NCBI GenBank assembly: GCA_030039575.1
Contig: JASHVH010000211.1
Coordinates: 1 to 5,843 of the forward strand
Reading direction: 5' to 3'
DNA length: 5,843 bases
Source of the DNA: Acidimicrobiales bacterium
GTDB taxonomy: Bacteria > Actinomycetota > Acidimicrobiia > Acidimicrobiales > Palsa-688
Shown here: piece by piece, positions 5,306 through 5,843 of the stretch
Position numbering within the stretch: the stretch's first letter is position 1
Layout of the letters: each line of letters opens with the position of its first letter
Notes under the pieces: generated by a model
What the model saw: only the letters and a program-made list of their open reading frames with translations
Database searches by the model: none
Told to the model about the DNA's origin: nothing
Translations under genes and position numbers: made by a program

Positions 5306-5843
5306 TCAGGACTGTTCCGACGAGGCGGAGATGAGGCGTAGGGCGGTCTCGATGTGCCCCCCGGCAAAGAGCTCGGCCAGGGTGGCCCCGCCGAGGTCGT
5401 CTCGCGGCGCCCGCATGAGCTGGTCGGCGGCTTCGGCATCGGCGGACACTTCACTTAATGCTGCCAGCACGCGGGGGAGCCCGGGCCTGGTCTCGCCCCG
5501 GCGCCGGTCGAACTGCCAGTCCGGGTGCAGTACCTGGGCACCGGCCCGCCAACCTAGGAGTTGGCCGCGCCGCCGGCGGCGGTCGACGCCTTTGCGGTCG
5601 TTGATAGAGCGCAGTACCGCTACAACTTGGGACGTGTCCAGGCAAGCGGCGGCGGCGGCAGCTCGACGGGCGCGAAGACGCCGGTCATTGACGAGGAGAG
5701 CTTCCCGGGCCACGCCGGCGGGGACGTCCTCGAAAGGGTCGTTAGGGCCGGCAGGGCCCTCGGCCATGTAGAGCACGGTCTCGGCCAGGTCCGGGTCGTA
5801 AGTGGCCCGCTCTTCCAGCGTCCTGATGGCATGAGCGAATGTC
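5306..5843 (-). CDS. Xre/MbcA/ParS-type antitoxin of the RES toxin (N-terminus beyond window)
   Basis: The frame is open to the right edge, with 178 residues visible. The C-terminal ~85 residues carry the toxin-binding domain pattern of the DUF2384/MbcA-ParS-Xre family: a basic LLGWRAGAQVLHPDWQFD segment (95-112), then PGLPRVLAALS (120-130), then LGGATLAELFAGGHIETALRLI (150-171), the characteristic G-x-T-x-x-E-L helix. A helical region at ~44-90 (REALLVNDRRLRARR...LDTSQVVAVL) corresponds to the helix-turn-helix-like part that binds DNA. Residues 1-43 (TFAHAIRTLEERATYDPDL...) continue in good coding composition to the edge. GTG 5776 and ATG 5767 are in frame, but neither has a good ribosome site, so the true start is probably outside. 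It precedes the RES gene by 14 nt, the usual antitoxin-first order, and likely represses their shared promoter beyond the window. Confidence 0.8.
   Translation of the reverse strand, partial: TFAHAIRTLEERATYDPDLAETVLYMAEGPAGPNDPFEDVPAGVAREALLVNDRRLRARRAAAAAACLDTSQVVAVLRSINDRKGVDRRRRRGQLLGWRAGAQVLHPDWQFDRRRGETRPGLPRVLAALSEVSADAEAADQLMRAPRDDLGGATLAELFAGGHIETALRLISASSEQS

Overview
The window is high-GC DNA with strong G/C bias at third codon positions, densely packed genes and GTG/TTG starts. Together with an Ada-AraC-AlkA fusion followed by ogt, as in mycobacteria, this suggests an actinobacterium. A lineage such as Acidimicrobiia or another actinomycete is possible, but the sequence alone does not settle it.

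Layout, left to right. (1) A minus-strand gene runs off the left edge. It encodes a disordered-looking N-terminus followed by one membrane segment. (2) A short divergent spacer leads into a plus-strand gene for a ~570-583-residue multi-pass membrane protein. Its C-terminal part resembles an alpha/beta-hydrolase, and I do not recognise the family. (3) A two-gene plus-strand DNA-alkylation repair operon follows. The first gene is an Ada-type methyl-sensor/AraC-like regulator fused to an AlkA-type 3-methyladenine glycosylase. The second, overlapping it by 4 bp (ATGA), is a stand-alone O6-methylguanine-DNA methyltransferase (Ogt). (4) About 270 bp of convergent non-coding DNA contains a striking 81-nt imperfect palindrome and two smaller inverted repeats. 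(5) On the minus strand, reading in from the right edge, lies a toxin-antitoxin pair: an Xre/MbcA/ParS-type antitoxin (N-terminus beyond the window), then, 14 nt later, a RES-domain toxin (predicted NAD+-targeting).

How the genes work together. The fusion and Ogt divide the adaptive response between them. The Ada N-terminus can sense methylphosphotriesters and act as transcription factor, the AlkA part excises N-alkylated bases, and Ogt repairs O6-alkylguanine. The RES/Xre pair is a separate transcription unit converging on the repair operon, with the palindromic element between them. The two most interesting non-routine items are the 81-nt palindrome at 4479-4559 and the RES toxin, whose conserved serine position appears to be alanine. 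I found no CRISPR array, tRNA, rRNA or insertion-sequence transposase.
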